Assembly: GCF_000971055.1 (NCBI RefSeq)
Contig: NZ_LARW01000059.1
Location: 1-51,763, forward strand
Length of the DNA stretch: 51,763 nucleotides
Direction of reading: 5' to 3'
From: Sphingomonas sp. SRS2
GTDB taxonomy: Bacteria > Pseudomonadota > Alphaproteobacteria > Sphingomonadales > Sphingomonadaceae
A model generated the notes under the pieces. That model was not told the DNA's origin, ran no database searches, and was given only the letters and a program-made list of their open reading frames with translations. Position numbers and translations under genes: made by a program. Below, one piece after another: positions 16,852 to 25,466 of the stretch (position 1 is the first letter of the stretch; each line of letters opens with the position of its first letter).

Positions 16852-17022
16852 ATGACAAGCGACCCCGAAGATAAAGCCCGCAGCCGCGCCCGGCTCGCCG
16901 AACTGCTGACCAGTGCGCCGCCGCGCGTGGAAGACGAAACCACCCGCCGCAATCGCTACGCCTGGCACCGCGCCAGCGAACAGGAGCGGCGGCGCATGCT
17001 CAAGGATTGCGGCTGGCTGTAA
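16852..17022 (+). CDS. Small hypothetical protein
   Basis: A 56-residue, strongly charged protein (MTSDPEDKARSRARLAEL, then RRNRYAWHRASEQERRRMLKDCGWL). I do not recognise a family. The composition and a conserved-looking C-terminal ERRRMLKDCGW suggest a real small protein, but the Shine-Dalgarno candidate AAGGGG is too far (about 20 bases) from the ATG. It lies between divergent radA and a family-B REP pair. Confidence 0.5.
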   Translation: MTSDPEDKARSRARLAELLTSAPPRVEDETTRRNRYAWHRASEQERRRMLKDCGWL

Positions 17023-17028
17023 ACACCT

Positions 17029-17120
17029 CGTCGCCCCGGCGGAGGCCGGGGCCGCCATAGGCTCTCGCGATACAAAAGCCGCAGGAACTTCTGGCGGCCC
17101 CGGCCTCCGCCGGGGCGACG
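17029..17120. repeat. GC-rich REP pair (family B), copy 2
   Basis: CGTCGCCCCGGCGGAGGCCG and its complement CGGCCTCCGCCGGGGCGACG form perfect arms around about 50 bp. A T-rich run (TTTATTTTT) follows, so this copy could double as a rho-independent terminator for the small upstream gene. It matches the copy at 14595-14685. Confidence 0.88.
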
Positions 17121-17167
17121 CTTTATTTTTACTGGCGTCCTTCCCCCAACAATGGAAAACATCCCCC

Positions 17168-19519
17168 ATGCGGGAGAAGGAACTGCGGCTCGCGCTGGTC
17201 TGCTATGGCGGAGTCAGCCTTGCCGTCTACATGCACGGGATCAGCAAGGAACTGTGGCGCCTCGCCCGCGCCAGCCGCGCCTATCATGACGGGGATCCCG
17301 CGGCCCCGGGCAGCGAGACGATCTACCGCCAGTTGCTCGAACGCATCGAAACCGATCATGGCGTGAAGCTGCGCGTCCTGATCGACGTCATCGCGGGGGC
17401 CAGCGCGGGCGGCATGAACGGGCTGTTCCTCGGGCAGGCGATCTCCTCCGGCCAGTCGCTCGAACCGCTCACCGACCTGTGGCTCGACCGTGCCGATGTC
17501 GAGGTGCTGCTCGATCCCGATGCCCGCCCGCTGTCGCGCTTCTCGAAGCTCTGGGCGCTGCCCTTCGCCTGGATGCTCGCCCGGCGGCGCGGCGGCACGG
17601 TCGAGCGCACCGTCGCCGCCGGCACCCGCGCCGAGGTCCGCCGCAAGCTGTCGGGCTTCGTGCGGGCCCGCTGGTTCCATCCGCCCTTCGGCGGCGTCAC
17701 CTTCTCCAACCTGATCCTCGACGCCTTCGACGCGATGGCCGCCGCCCCCGCCGGCCCGCCGCTGCTGCCAGAACGCCAGCCGCTCGACGTGTCGGTCACG
17801 GTCACGGACTTTCACGGCTATAATCAGCGACTGCGGCTGCACAGCCCGGCGCTGGCCGAGGAGCGCGAGCACCGGCTGACGATCGCCTTCACCGATCGGG
17901 GCGTCGACGGCCGGAACCTCGCCGACGCCGCCGAACTCACCTTCGCCGCGCGCGCGACCGCAAGCTTTCCCGGCGCCTTCCCGCCGTTCAACGTCGCCGA
18001 GCTCGACAAGGTGCTGAAGAGCCGCGACCGCGACTGGCCGGGCCGCGAGACCTTCCTCCACCGCATCTTCCCGCGCGCGGCGGCGGGGGGTAGCCCCGAG
18101 GATCTCGTGCTGATCGACGGCTCGGTCCTCGCCAACGCGCCCTTCCGCCCGGCGATCGAGGCGCTGCGCAACCGCCCCGCCCGGCGCGAGGTCGACCGGC
18201 GCTTCGTCTATCTCGATCCCACCGCGAATGTTCAGGCGATGCCCGAGCGGCACAGCGACGGCATCGTTCGCCTCCCCGGCTTCTTCGCGACGATCTTCGG
18301 GGCGATGTCGACCATCCCGCGCGAACAGCCGATCCGCGACAATCTGGAGGTCATCGAGCAGCGCTCGGTCCGCATCGCCCAGACGAAGCGGATCATCGAC
18401 GCGATCCGGCCCGAGGTCGACGCTGCCGTCGAAAGCGCGATGGAGCGGCAGCTTCTCCTCTATCGCCCAAGCGCCGAACGCATCGGCGGCTGGCGCACCC
18501 GCGCGCACGAACAGGCGGCGAAACGCGCGGGCTTCACCTATGCCGGCTACGGCCAGCTCAAGCTGACGATCATCGCCGAGGAACTCACCTCGATGATCGC
18601 GCTGCTGGCGGGTACCGAGGATGTCGCCGAGCGCCACGCGATCCGCGCGCTGATCGGCGCGCATATGCGCCGCCTCGGCTTCGAGGAACCCGACGCGCTG
18701 AGGGCCGGCAACACCAGCGACGCGCTGATCGATTTCCTGCGCCAGCACGATCTCGGCTTCCGTATCCGCCGCCTGCGCTTCCTCGCCGACCGGCTGACCG
18801 AGATCGAGGCGGGCAGCGGCGGCAGCGACGAGGTGGGGGTGCAGGCCGCGCGCGATGCGATCTACGGCTCGCTCGCGCCTTTCCTCAATCTGCAAATGCG
18901 CGACCATTATGAGCGGCCCGTGGTCGCCGCCGCGCAGCATATTGCCGACGACCCCGAGACTGCGATCGCGGCGATCGGCGCGACCCGCAATCTCGAAACG
19001 CTCGACCTTGCCACCGACCGCGCGATCGCCGCCGTACTGCCGCGCCTGTCCAAGACCGACCGGCGCACGCTGCTGCTCGCCTATCTCGGCTTCAGCTTCT
19101 ACGACCTCGCCACCCTGTCGCTGATGCGCGTCCAGGGCGCGCAGGAATTCCATGCGATCCAAGTCGACCGCATCTCCCCCGACGACTGCGGATCGATCCG
19201 GCAAGGCGGCGCGGAGGCGACCCTCAAGGGCATCGAGTTCAACCTGTTCGGCGCCTTCTTCAGCCGCGCCTATCGCGAGAACGACTATCTCTGGGGCCGC
19301 CTCCACGGCGCCGAGCGGACGGTCGACATCCTGATCTCGACGCTCCCCTCAGGCGAGACGATCGCCACCACCGATATCACCGAGATCAAACGCACCCTCT
19401 TCCGCGCGATCCTCGACGAGGAACGGGGGCGGCTGAACGCGGTGCCCGACCTGATCGACACGATCGAGCGGGAAGTCGCTCAACTCGGTGGCCCGGCCAA
19501 GCAAAATGCACGCGCATAA
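17168..19519 (+). CDS. Patatin-related lipase-like protein
   Basis: The 783-residue product belongs to the large patatin-related bacterial proteins (with a DUF3376-type C-terminus). The N-terminus LALVCYGGVSLAVYMHG carries the oxyanion glycine region. The nucleophile serine is S79 in VIAGASAGGMNG (GxSxG). The partner aspartate is D317 in LIDGSVLAN, giving the Ser-Asp dyad of patatin phospholipases. About 400 residues of helical sequence follow. It probably acts on lipid acyl esters, but the substrate is unknown. It has no signal peptide, so it is likely cytosolic or peripheral. Confidence 0.9.
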   Translation: MREKELRLALVCYGGVSLAVYMHGISKELWRLARASRAYHDGDPAAPGSETIYRQLLERIETDHGVKLRVLIDVIAGASAGGMNGLFLGQAISSGQSLEPLTDLWLDRADVEVLLDPDARPLSRFSKLWALPFAWMLARRRGGTVERTVAAGTRAEVRRKLSGFVRARWFHPPFGGVTFSNLILDAFDAMAAAPAGPPLLPERQPLDVSVTVTDFHGYNQRLRLHSPALAEEREHRLTIAFTDRGVDGRNLADAAELTFAARATASFPGAFPPFNVAELDKVLKSRDRDWPGRETFLHRIFPRAAAGGSPEDLVLIDGSVLANAPFRPAIEALRNRPARREVDRRFVYLDPTANVQAMPERHSDGIVRLPGFFATIFGAMSTIPREQPIRDNLEVIEQRSVRIAQTKRIIDAIRPEVDAAVESAMERQLLLYRPSAERIGGWRTRAHEQAAKRAGFTYAGYGQLKLTIIAEELTSMIALLAGTEDVAERHAIRALIGAHMRRLGFEEPDALRAGNTSDALIDFLRQHDLGFRIRRLRFLADRLTEIEAGSGGSDEVGVQAARDAIYGSLAPFLNLQMRDHYERPVVAAAQHIADDPETAIAAIGATRNLETLDLATDRAIAAVLPRLSKTDRRTLLLAYLGFSFYDLATLSLMRVQGAQEFHAIQVDRISPDDCGSIRQGGAEATLKGIEFNLFGAFFSRAYRENDYLWGRLHGAERTVDILISTLPSGETIATTDITEIKRTLFRAILDEERGRLNAVPDLIDTIEREVAQLGGPAKQNARA

Positions 19520-19632
19520 TATCAGGCCCGCATCCGCGACACTGCCCGATATTTGATCCGCACTGTTCGACGCCTTCGATGTCGGCGGCACTTAGCTGGC
19601 CGCGCCGCGTTACAGGTCGTCAGGAACAAAAT

Positions 19633-19803
19633 ATGGTCGATCGTCAGAATATCATTGCCGTCGGGCTTCTCACACGGGCGGATCTCGACCTGTTGGGGAG
19701 AGGCTTTCGCGCGGCGATACCCGTCCAGGACGTGCACGGGTTCGAGGCCTTGCTGGACGCGATTGACGACGCCGAACGGCATGCGCTCGGGAAGCGCGGA
19801 TAG
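19633..19803 (+). CDS. Small hypothetical protein
   Basis: A 56-residue acidic protein (MVDRQNIIAVGLLTRADL, then GFRAAIPVQDVHGFEALLDAIDDAER). It looks like a compact helical protein and is probably conserved in sphingomonads, but I know no function. It lies upstream of and convergent with the receiver/HWE kinase gene. Confidence 0.55.
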   Translation: MVDRQNIIAVGLLTRADLDLLGRGFRAAIPVQDVHGFEALLDAIDDAERHALGKRG

Positions 19804-19894
19804 TTCACATGGACGGAGCCGGTCGGTATTCGGCGAGCGCGGCTGCGCAGACGTCGCGAAACGCGGTCCCGATCACCGCCATTTCTTTGGAGGT

Positions 19895-21136
19895 TCAGGC
19901 GTCGAGCGGCACGTCGAGCGTGTAGACAAAACCTGTCGGGTCGTAGCGAAGCTCGACCTTGCCGTTCAGCTGCTGACCAAGCGATGTCATCATCCGCGTT
20001 CCGAAACTGGAGCGCGTCGGCACGACGACAACCGGCCCGCCGGTTTCCGTCCACGCGAAATGAAGGCGCCCGTCATTGAGCGACCAGGCAATGCGAACCT
20101 GACCCTCCGGCACCGACAGGGCTCCGAACTTGGTGGTATTGGTGCAAAGCTCGTTCAGGGTCATCGCGAACGCAATTACGGAGCTCGACGTGATCCGGAT
20201 ATCGTCGCCCGTGATCACGAAATGGCCCTGGCCCTGATCGAACGGTTCGATGGCACTCCGGACTATGCTGTCGATCGTCGCATTTTCCCAGCTCACCCGG
20301 GTCAGGAGATCATGGGCCCGCGCGAGAGCGGCGAGCCGGCCATTGATAGCATCGCTGGCATGGGCCATGCTGGTTGCGGTCCGGAGGCTCTGATGAGTGA
20401 TCGCCCCGACGGTGGCGAGCATATTCTTGATCCTGTGGTGCAGTTCCGCGTGGATCAAATGCTGCAACCTGTCGGCGGCCTGGCGTTCCTCCGCATCGAT
20501 GCCGGACTGGACGAGCAGCGCCTTGGCGTCGATGCCCGCCTGCTCCAGCGCCAGCCTTAGCGCGTCGTTCTCGGTCGCGAGGGCATCTCGCAGCGGCCGG
20601 CCCTCATCTATGATCAGCTGCTGCTTCTCGGTATCGAGGACAGTCTTCAGGAGCAGGGCTTTCGCGTCGACACCCGCCTGCTGAAGCTGGTCGCGGAGGT
20701 CCTTGTTTTCCTTGGTCAGCGGATCGTCGGCGACGATCAGCAATGGCATCACCTTCAACGCGCCTTTGCCGACCATCTCCTGAAGTTGCAGGACCATTTG
20801 GGGAATTTCGAGCGGTTTAGAGAAGAAACGGCTGTCCGAAGGTTTGTCGGCGTCGGTGACGACGATCTGCCCGGACACCAGAATGATCTTGATATGCGGC
20901 CAGCGGCTGTGCACTGCATGGGCGAGCTTCAGTCCGTCCATGCTTCCCGGCATCTGAATATCTGTGAACAACAGCGATATGTCATCGCGCGATTCAAGAA
21001 TTTGGATCGCCTCATCAGCACTCACGGCTTGAATCGGCACAAATCCAGCATCTTCGACAATGTCCACGGCCCGCATCCGCAACACCATCTCGTCCTCGAC
21101 GACCAACACGATAGGCGCAGAATCAGTCAATGCCAT
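19895..21136 (-). CDS. Receiver domain-HWE/HisKA_2 histidine kinase hybrid
   Basis: The 413-residue protein has an N-terminal receiver domain (VVEDEMVLRMRA; phospho-acceptor D59 in LLFTDIQMPG; conserved Lys in FFSKPLE). A linker with two similar 27-residue segments follows (about 147-173 and 193-219). The kinase module comes next, with ELHHRIKNMLATVGAI (phospho-acceptor His about 234) and an ATPase domain containing MTLNELCTNTTKFGALS. The His-Arg-x-Lys-Asn box and the altered N-box are those of HWE/HisKA_2 kinases, common in alphaproteobacterial general stress and light signalling. No membrane segment is visible. The input and the output partner are not encoded next to it. Confidence 0.9.
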   Translation of the reverse strand: MALTDSAPIVLVVEDEMVLRMRAVDIVEDAGFVPIQAVSADEAIQILESRDDISLLFTDIQMPGSMDGLKLAHAVHSRWPHIKIILVSGQIVVTDADKPSDSRFFSKPLEIPQMVLQLQEMVGKGALKVMPLLIVADDPLTKENKDLRDQLQQAGVDAKALLLKTVLDTEKQQLIIDEGRPLRDALATENDALRLALEQAGIDAKALLVQSGIDAEERQAADRLQHLIHAELHHRIKNMLATVGAITHQSLRTATSMAHASDAINGRLAALARAHDLLTRVSWENATIDSIVRSAIEPFDQGQGHFVITGDDIRITSSSVIAFAMTLNELCTNTTKFGALSVPEGQVRIAWSLNDGRLHFAWTETGGPVVVVPTRSSFGTRMMTSLGQQLNGKVELRYDPTGFVYTLDVPLDA

Positions 21137-21280
21137 CGTCAGTTCCTGGGAAGAGGGCCTTATCTTCTAAAAGAAAGGGCCGATAAAACGGGTATGAAAG
21201 CCCGACATTTCTGTCAGAGAATGCAAGAGTTACGCAGCCTTAACGAAATTCATAGTTTATACCAGAAGAACAGTGGTTGA

Positions 21281-21292
21281 GCGGTTAACCGC
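21281..21292. promoter_or_regulatory. 12-bp perfect palindrome
   Basis: GCGGTTAACCGC lies in the 270-bp spacer between the divergent kinase and lapA-like genes, a sensible place for an operator. There is no further support. Confidence 0.3.
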
Positions 21293-21408
21293 CGAGGAAG
21301 CTGGCGCCATAAACAAGGCTTACCACATTCTCGTCCGACGCCCGGCCACCGCGATGCCCCACTCACCCCACCCTTGACCCCGCCCCACCGCTGGAGGACA
21401 AGCGCCTG

Positions 21409-21720
21409 ATGCACTTCCTCAAGACCTTGTTCTGGGTGATCCTCGCCGTCACCGCGGTGATCTTCTCGCTCCGCAACTGGCAGCCGGTCCCGATCAATCT
21501 GTGGGCCGGGATGACCGCCGACGTGAAATTGCCCGTCCTGCTGGTGATCGCCGTGCTGATCGGCTTCCTGCCGACCTATGCCGTCCACCGCACCAAGCTC
21601 TGGCGGCTCAAGCGGCGGATTGACAATCTCGAACGCAACGCGCTGCTCTCGGCCGAACCCGCGCCAGCCGCGCCGGCCGCCGAACCCGGCTTCATCCAGA
21701 CCACGGAATCCCCATTGTGA
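21409..21720 (+). CDS. LapA-domain (DUF1049) membrane protein
   Basis: A 103-residue protein with two transmembrane segments (FLKTLFWVILAVTAVIFSL and LPVLLVIAVLIGFLPTYAV) separated by RNWQPVPINLWAG, followed by a basic coiled segment LWRLKRRIDNLERN and an Ala/Pro-rich tail. This matches the lipopolysaccharide-assembly protein A (LapA/YciS) domain family. Its stop TGA overlaps the GTG start of pyrF, so the two are translationally coupled, a pairing seen in other alphaproteobacteria. Confidence 0.85.
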   Translation: MHFLKTLFWVILAVTAVIFSLRNWQPVPINLWAGMTADVKLPVLLVIAVLIGFLPTYAVHRTKLWRLKRRIDNLERNALLSAEPAPAAPAAEPGFIQTTESPL

Positions 21721-22397
21721 CGCGCAGCCCGATCTACGTCGCCATCGACACGACCGATATGGCCCGCGCCAAGGAAATCGCCTCGCGAGTCCACAATCAT
21801 GTCGGCGGGATCAAGCTGGGCCTGGAGTTCTTCTCGGCGCACGGCCAGGCCGGGGTACGCGAGATGGCGGCGCTCGACCTGCCGATCTTCCTCGATCTAA
21901 AGCTCCACGATATCCCCAACACCGTCGCGAAAGCCGTCCAGGCGCTGCACGGTCTTCAGCCCGCGATCCTGACCGTCCATGCCGCCGGCGGTCTCGCGAT
22001 GATGGAAGACGCCAAGGCCGCCGCGCCGGTCGGCACGAAGGTCGTCGCGGTCACGGTCCTCACCAGCCTCGACGCCGACGATCTCGGCTCGATCGGCGTC
22101 GCGCCCGATACCCATGCCCAGGTCGAACGCCTCACCCTGCTCGCGAAGGAGGCCGGGCTCGACGGCGTCGTCTGCTCGGGCAACGAGGTGAAGGCGGCCA
22201 AGAAGCTCTGGCCGCAAGGCTTCTTCGTCGTCCCCGGCATCCGCCCGGCAACAGGCAACGGCCATGGCGATCAGAAGCGGGTGATGACCCCGCGCCAGGC
22301 GCTCGATCAGGGCGCGTCGATCCTCGTCATCGGCCGCCCGATCACCCAGGCGGAAGACCCCGATCTCGCCGCCCGCGCGATAGAGGCGACGCTCTGA
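21717..22397 (+). CDS. pyrF: Orotidine 5'-phosphate decarboxylase
   Basis: PyrF decarboxylates OMP to UMP in pyrimidine synthesis. The 226-residue TIM-barrel protein has the catalytic DLKLHDIPNT motif (Asp-Lys-Asp), TVHAAGG, VCSGNEVKAAK, and the C-terminal phosphate-binding VPGIRP and VIGRPIT. The GTG start is set by the GTGA overlap with the LapA-like gene. The following small gene may be part of the same transcript. Confidence 0.97.
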   Translation: MTRSPIYVAIDTTDMARAKEIASRVHNHVGGIKLGLEFFSAHGQAGVREMAALDLPIFLDLKLHDIPNTVAKAVQALHGLQPAILTVHAAGGLAMMEDAKAAAPVGTKVVAVTVLTSLDADDLGSIGVAPDTHAQVERLTLLAKEAGLDGVVCSGNEVKAAKKLWPQGFFVVPGIRPATGNGHGDQKRVMTPRQALDQGASILVIGRPITQAEDPDLAARAIEATL

Positions 22398-22423
22398 GCG
22401 GTCGAGCTGTCGACGAGACGGGC

Positions 22424-22591
22424 ATGCTGCTGCGCGACGGCGGCGGCTTCGTCCTGAAGCGCGATGCCGGCGGTTTCTACCGGCTCGATCTTCACCGCAC
22501 GCCCGTCGACCTCGTCGAAAAACGCGTGCGGTTGGTCGGCGTCCTGACCGGTCCCGATCACGTCGATGCGGATGGCGTACAACCCGCCTGA
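22424..22591 (+). CDS. DUF5818-domain protein
   Basis: This small protein begins MLLRDGGGFVLKRDAGGFYR, continues LDLHRTPVDLVEKRVRLVG, and ends VDADGVQPA. It matches the short beta-rich DUF5818 family (GxLLRDGGGFVL, LDLHR, KRVRxxGV, DADGV). The start is uncertain. The ATG at 22424 trims the usual N-terminus, while a CTG at 22394 overlapping the pyrF stop would restore LSGRAVDETG. It follows pyrF closely. The function of the family is unknown. Confidence 0.7.
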   Translation: MLLRDGGGFVLKRDAGGFYRLDLHRTPVDLVEKRVRLVGVLTGPDHVDADGVQPA

Positions 22592-22645
22592 GGCACGGAA
22601 CCCTGCAACTATCGCACGAGTTGCAGCCATATTCGCAGGGCTGCA

Positions 22646-22707
22646 ATCATATCTCTACCGTTTCAATAGATTTTCTTTGTTCTCTTTCAAATGAGTAGAG
22701 ATATGAT
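22646..22707. promoter_or_regulatory. Perfect 13-bp inverted repeat upstream of the sulfate-binding protein
   Basis: ATCATATCTCTAC (22646-22658) and its exact complement GTAGAGATATGAT (22695-22707) flank an AT-rich 36-bp centre. They lie just before the ribosome-binding site of the sulfate-binding protein gene. This could be an operator with two spaced half-sites or an mRNA hairpin. Confidence 0.55.
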
Positions 22708-22732
22708 CCCGCCATCGACAAGGGGACCATCA

Positions 22733-23746
22733 ATGAACAAGCGTCTGACCATTTTCGCGGCCCTCGCCGCCTCGCTCGCAACGGTGTCGACTGCGGTCGT
22801 GTCGGCCGCGCCGGTGCAACTGCTCAACGTATCCTATGATCCCACCCGCGAACTCTATGTCGCGATCAACGCCGCTTTCGCAAAATCGTGGAAGGCGCAG
22901 ACCGGTCAGGATGTCGCGGTGCGGCAGAGCCATGGCGGCTCGGGCAAGCAGGCCCGTTCGGTGATCGACGGCCTGCCCGCCGATGTCGTCACGCTCGCGC
23001 TTGCCTATGACATCGACGAGATCTCGTCGAGGGGCAAGCTGCTCCCCGCCAACTGGCAGGCCCGCCTTCCCAACAACAGCGCGCCCTATTATTCCACGAT
23101 CGTCTTCCTCGTCCGTAAGGGCAATCCGAAGGCGATCAGGGATTGGGACGATCTGGTGAAGCCGGGCGTCAAGGTCATCACTCCGAACCCGAAGACCTCG
23201 GGCGGCGCGCGCTGGAACTATCTGGCCGGCTGGGGCTATGCCCAGAAGAAATACGGCAGCACCGCCGCGGCGCGCGACTATCTGGTCAAACTGTTCCGCA
23301 ATGTGCCGGTGCTCGATAGCGGCGCGCGCGGCTCCACCACCACCTTCGTTCAGCGCGGCCAGGGCGACGTCCTGCTCGCCTGGGAGAATGAGGCGTTCCT
23401 CGCGGTCAATCAGCTCGGCAAAGGCAAGTTCGATATCGTCGTTCCGTCGGTCTCGATCCTCGCCGAACCGCCGGTCGCGATCGTCGACGCCAATGTCGAT
23501 AAGAAGGGCACCCGCAAGGCGGCCGAAGCCTATCTGCGCTTCCTTTACACGCCGGCCGCGCAGCAGATCATCGGCAAGAACTATTACCGGCCCCGCAATC
23601 CGCAGGTGGCGGCCCAGTTCAAGGCGCAGTTCCCGAACGTGTCGCTGTTCACGATCAAGAACTTCGGCGGCTGGAACAAGGCGCAGGCCGCCCATTTCAA
23701 CGACGGAGCGCTCTTCGATCAGATTCTCGAAGACGCCAAGAAGTAA
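22733..23746 (+). CDS. sbp: Sulfate ABC transporter substrate-binding protein
   Basis: The 337-residue periplasmic protein has a signal peptide ([20 protein letters not shown] to about residue 26). It matches the Sbp/CysP family through [65 protein letters not shown] and WENEAFLA. The ATG at 22733 follows AAGGGG and begins the leader; the upstream in-frame ATG at 22691 lies in the inverted repeat. It is first in a cluster with an OprP-like porin and cysT, cysW and cysA. Confidence 0.95.
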   Translation: MNKRLTIFAALAASLATVSTAVVSAAPVQLLNVSYDPTRELYVAINAAFAKSWKAQTGQDVAVRQSHGGSGKQARSVIDGLPADVVTLALAYDIDEISSRGKLLPANWQARLPNNSAPYYSTIVFLVRKGNPKAIRDWDDLVKPGVKVITPNPKTSGGARWNYLAGWGYAQKKYGSTAAARDYLVKLFRNVPVLDSGARGSTTTFVQRGQGDVLLAWENEAFLAVNQLGKGKFDIVVPSVSILAEPPVAIVDANVDKKGTRKAAEAYLRFLYTPAAQQIIGKNYYRPRNPQVAAQFKAQFPNVSLFTIKNFGGWNKAQAAHFNDGALFDQILEDAKK

Positions 23747-23759
23747 GAGTCCCCGGGGC

Positions 23760-23791
23760 GGGGAGAGCGGGCGCCCACCTTTGCTCTCCCC
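23760..23791. terminator. Intercistronic hairpin
   Basis: GGGGAGAGC pairs with GCTCTCCCC across a 14-base loop, just after the sulfate-binding protein gene. No T-tract follows directly, so it may stabilise the upstream message and set a high level of binding protein relative to the later genes. Confidence 0.6.
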
Positions 23792-23854
23792 AACTGGGTC
23801 TCACGCCAAAAACGCAAAAATCCTTCAAAAAAATCCTTTAACAGGGAGATCAAC

Positions 23855-25390
23855 ATGCGCACTTTCCTTCTCGGGGGCGTAGCCGCTCTCGCGCTCCTGC
23901 CCGCGCCATTGCTCGCGCAGGAAGCCCCCGCTACCATTCCCGATCAGGTCGAGGCCTTCCCCGAAGGCGCCAGCACGATCGACACCGTCATCCCGTCGGA
24001 AGACGCACCCGTCGCCACGGTCGCGCGCACCGGCGATCCCGTTCTCGACCGGCTCAACGCGCTCGAAGCCAAGCTCCAGGCGCTCGAGAGCCGCAACAGG
24101 CAACTCGAAGAGGCAGCCGCCGCAACCCAGACCCGCGTCGAAAAGGTCGAAGTCCGCGCCGCCCGTTCCGTGCAACCAGGCCCCGCGCCGACCTTCGCCG
24201 ATGTCGGCGGCAACTTCACCTTCAAGCCGCGCGGCACCTTCCAGATCGACTATGCCGGCTATAATCGCCGCGGCGCCGGCACCTATGACTATAACAGCGG
24301 CACCGACATCCGCCGCGGCCGCTTGGGCTTTGATGGCACCCTCTTCAAGCATTTCAAATATCGCATCGAAGCCGAAATCGTGAAGGGTGCGACCAACCTG
24401 CTCGACGCCTATGTCAGCTATGGCGGCATCAAGAACTGGGTGTTCACCGTCGGTCAGCAGAAGGCCCCCTACGGCCTCGAAGCCAACACCACCGACGCGC
24501 TCAACAGCTTTCTCGAGCGTGGCATGGCCAATGTCGCTTTCGGCGCGGTCGGCGCCGAACGCCGCGTCGGTGTGACCGCCGCCTATCAGACCGACAAGCT
24601 CAACGCGACGATTGGCCTGTTCGGCAGCGGCGAGGCCGTCCAGCGCAATGAATCGACCCCCGACGAAGGCTATGGCGTCAATGCGCGCGTCACCTGGGAT
24701 CCGATCCTCGACACCGGCAAGATCGTCCATGTCGGCGCATCGGCGTTCAAGGCGGCGGGCTTCCCGGCGCACACCATCTCCAGCCTTGGCGACCGGCCGG
24801 GCAGCCGCGTCGACGGCGGGCGCCTCGTCTCGGTCAACATCAACGGCACCGCGCCGAATGGCGGCGCGCCGACCGGCGCGCGCAGCGCCACCTACTGGGG
24901 CCTGGAAAGCGCGGCGGTGTTCGGGCCCTTCTCGGTCCAGGGCGAATATAGCAAGCTCAAGATCGATCGTTACGGCGCGGCCTCAAACTTCAACGCCGAT
25001 GGCTATTATGTCTTCGCCAGCTGGTTCATCACCGGAGAATCGCGCAGCTTCAAGAACGGCAGTGCCGATCGGACCAAGCCGTTCAGCGACTTCACCCCCG
25101 GCGGCGGCTGGGGCGCGTTCGAGCTGCTGGCGCGCTACGACGTGCTGGATCTGACCGACGCCGATTTCCAGAGCATCGCCGGCAGCGCCGTCAAGCGTAA
25201 GGGCGAGACCTGGACCGCCGGCCTCAACTGGTATCTCAATCCGAACGTCAAGTTCGTCGCCAATTACATCCGCTTCAAGGGCCAGAATTCGCCGCTGGTC
25301 TTCCCGGCGATCCCGGCGGCGGCGCTGAACGGGCCGAACTCGACCGCCAAGGGCGATATCTTCGGAACGCGACTGCAGGTTGATTTCTGA
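23855..25390 (+). CDS. OprO/OprP-like anion-selective porin
   Basis: The 511-residue outer-membrane protein has a signal peptide (MRTFLLGGVAALALLPAPLLA). A coiled-coil segment follows at about residues 62-95 (LNALEAKLQALESRNRQLEE). The barrel begins FTFKPRGTFQIDYAG with the OprP-type DIRRGRLGFDG, TVGQQKAPYG and a beta-strand-rich rest ending GDIFGTRLQVDF (C-terminal Phe). Phosphate-selective porins share this layout, but its place inside a sulfate import operon suggests a sulfate or sulfonate channel. The substrate is inferred from context only. Confidence 0.85.
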   Translation: MRTFLLGGVAALALLPAPLLAQEAPATIPDQVEAFPEGASTIDTVIPSEDAPVATVARTGDPVLDRLNALEAKLQALESRNRQLEEAAAATQTRVEKVEVRAARSVQPGPAPTFADVGGNFTFKPRGTFQIDYAGYNRRGAGTYDYNSGTDIRRGRLGFDGTLFKHFKYRIEAEIVKGATNLLDAYVSYGGIKNWVFTVGQQKAPYGLEANTTDALNSFLERGMANVAFGAVGAERRVGVTAAYQTDKLNATIGLFGSGEAVQRNESTPDEGYGVNARVTWDPILDTGKIVHVGASAFKAAGFPAHTISSLGDRPGSRVDGGRLVSVNINGTAPNGGAPTGARSATYWGLESAAVFGPFSVQGEYSKLKIDRYGAASNFNADGYYVFASWFITGESRSFKNGSADRTKPFSDFTPGGGWGAFELLARYDVLDLTDADFQSIAGSAVKRKGETWTAGLNWYLNPNVKFVANYIRFKGQNSPLVFPAIPAAALNGPNSTAKGDIFGTRLQVDF

Positions 25391-25409
25391 TCGAACTGCG
25401 ACGATGTCG

Positions 25410-25432
25410 GGGGCCGGGCGACGTCCGGCCCC
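25410..25432 (+). terminator. Hairpin terminator after porin
   Basis: GGGGCCGG pairs with CCGGCCCC over a 7-base loop, followed by TGTTTCGT. It separates the porin gene from cysT and may be a partial terminator within the operon. Confidence 0.6.
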
Positions 25433-25466
25433 TGTTTCGTATTTACATGAAAAAGGTGGGCTAGAC

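Noticed and set aside
16913-17167. An upstream extension of the patatin-like protein by 85 codons
   Set aside because: It would cross the small gene and the REP pair. The protein homology begins at the ATG at 17168.
17129-19306. A 725-codon open frame on the minus strand opposite the patatin-like gene
   Set aside because: It is the codon-bias shadow of the plus-strand gene. Its translation is low-complexity and has no domain, while the plus strand carries clear catalytic motifs.
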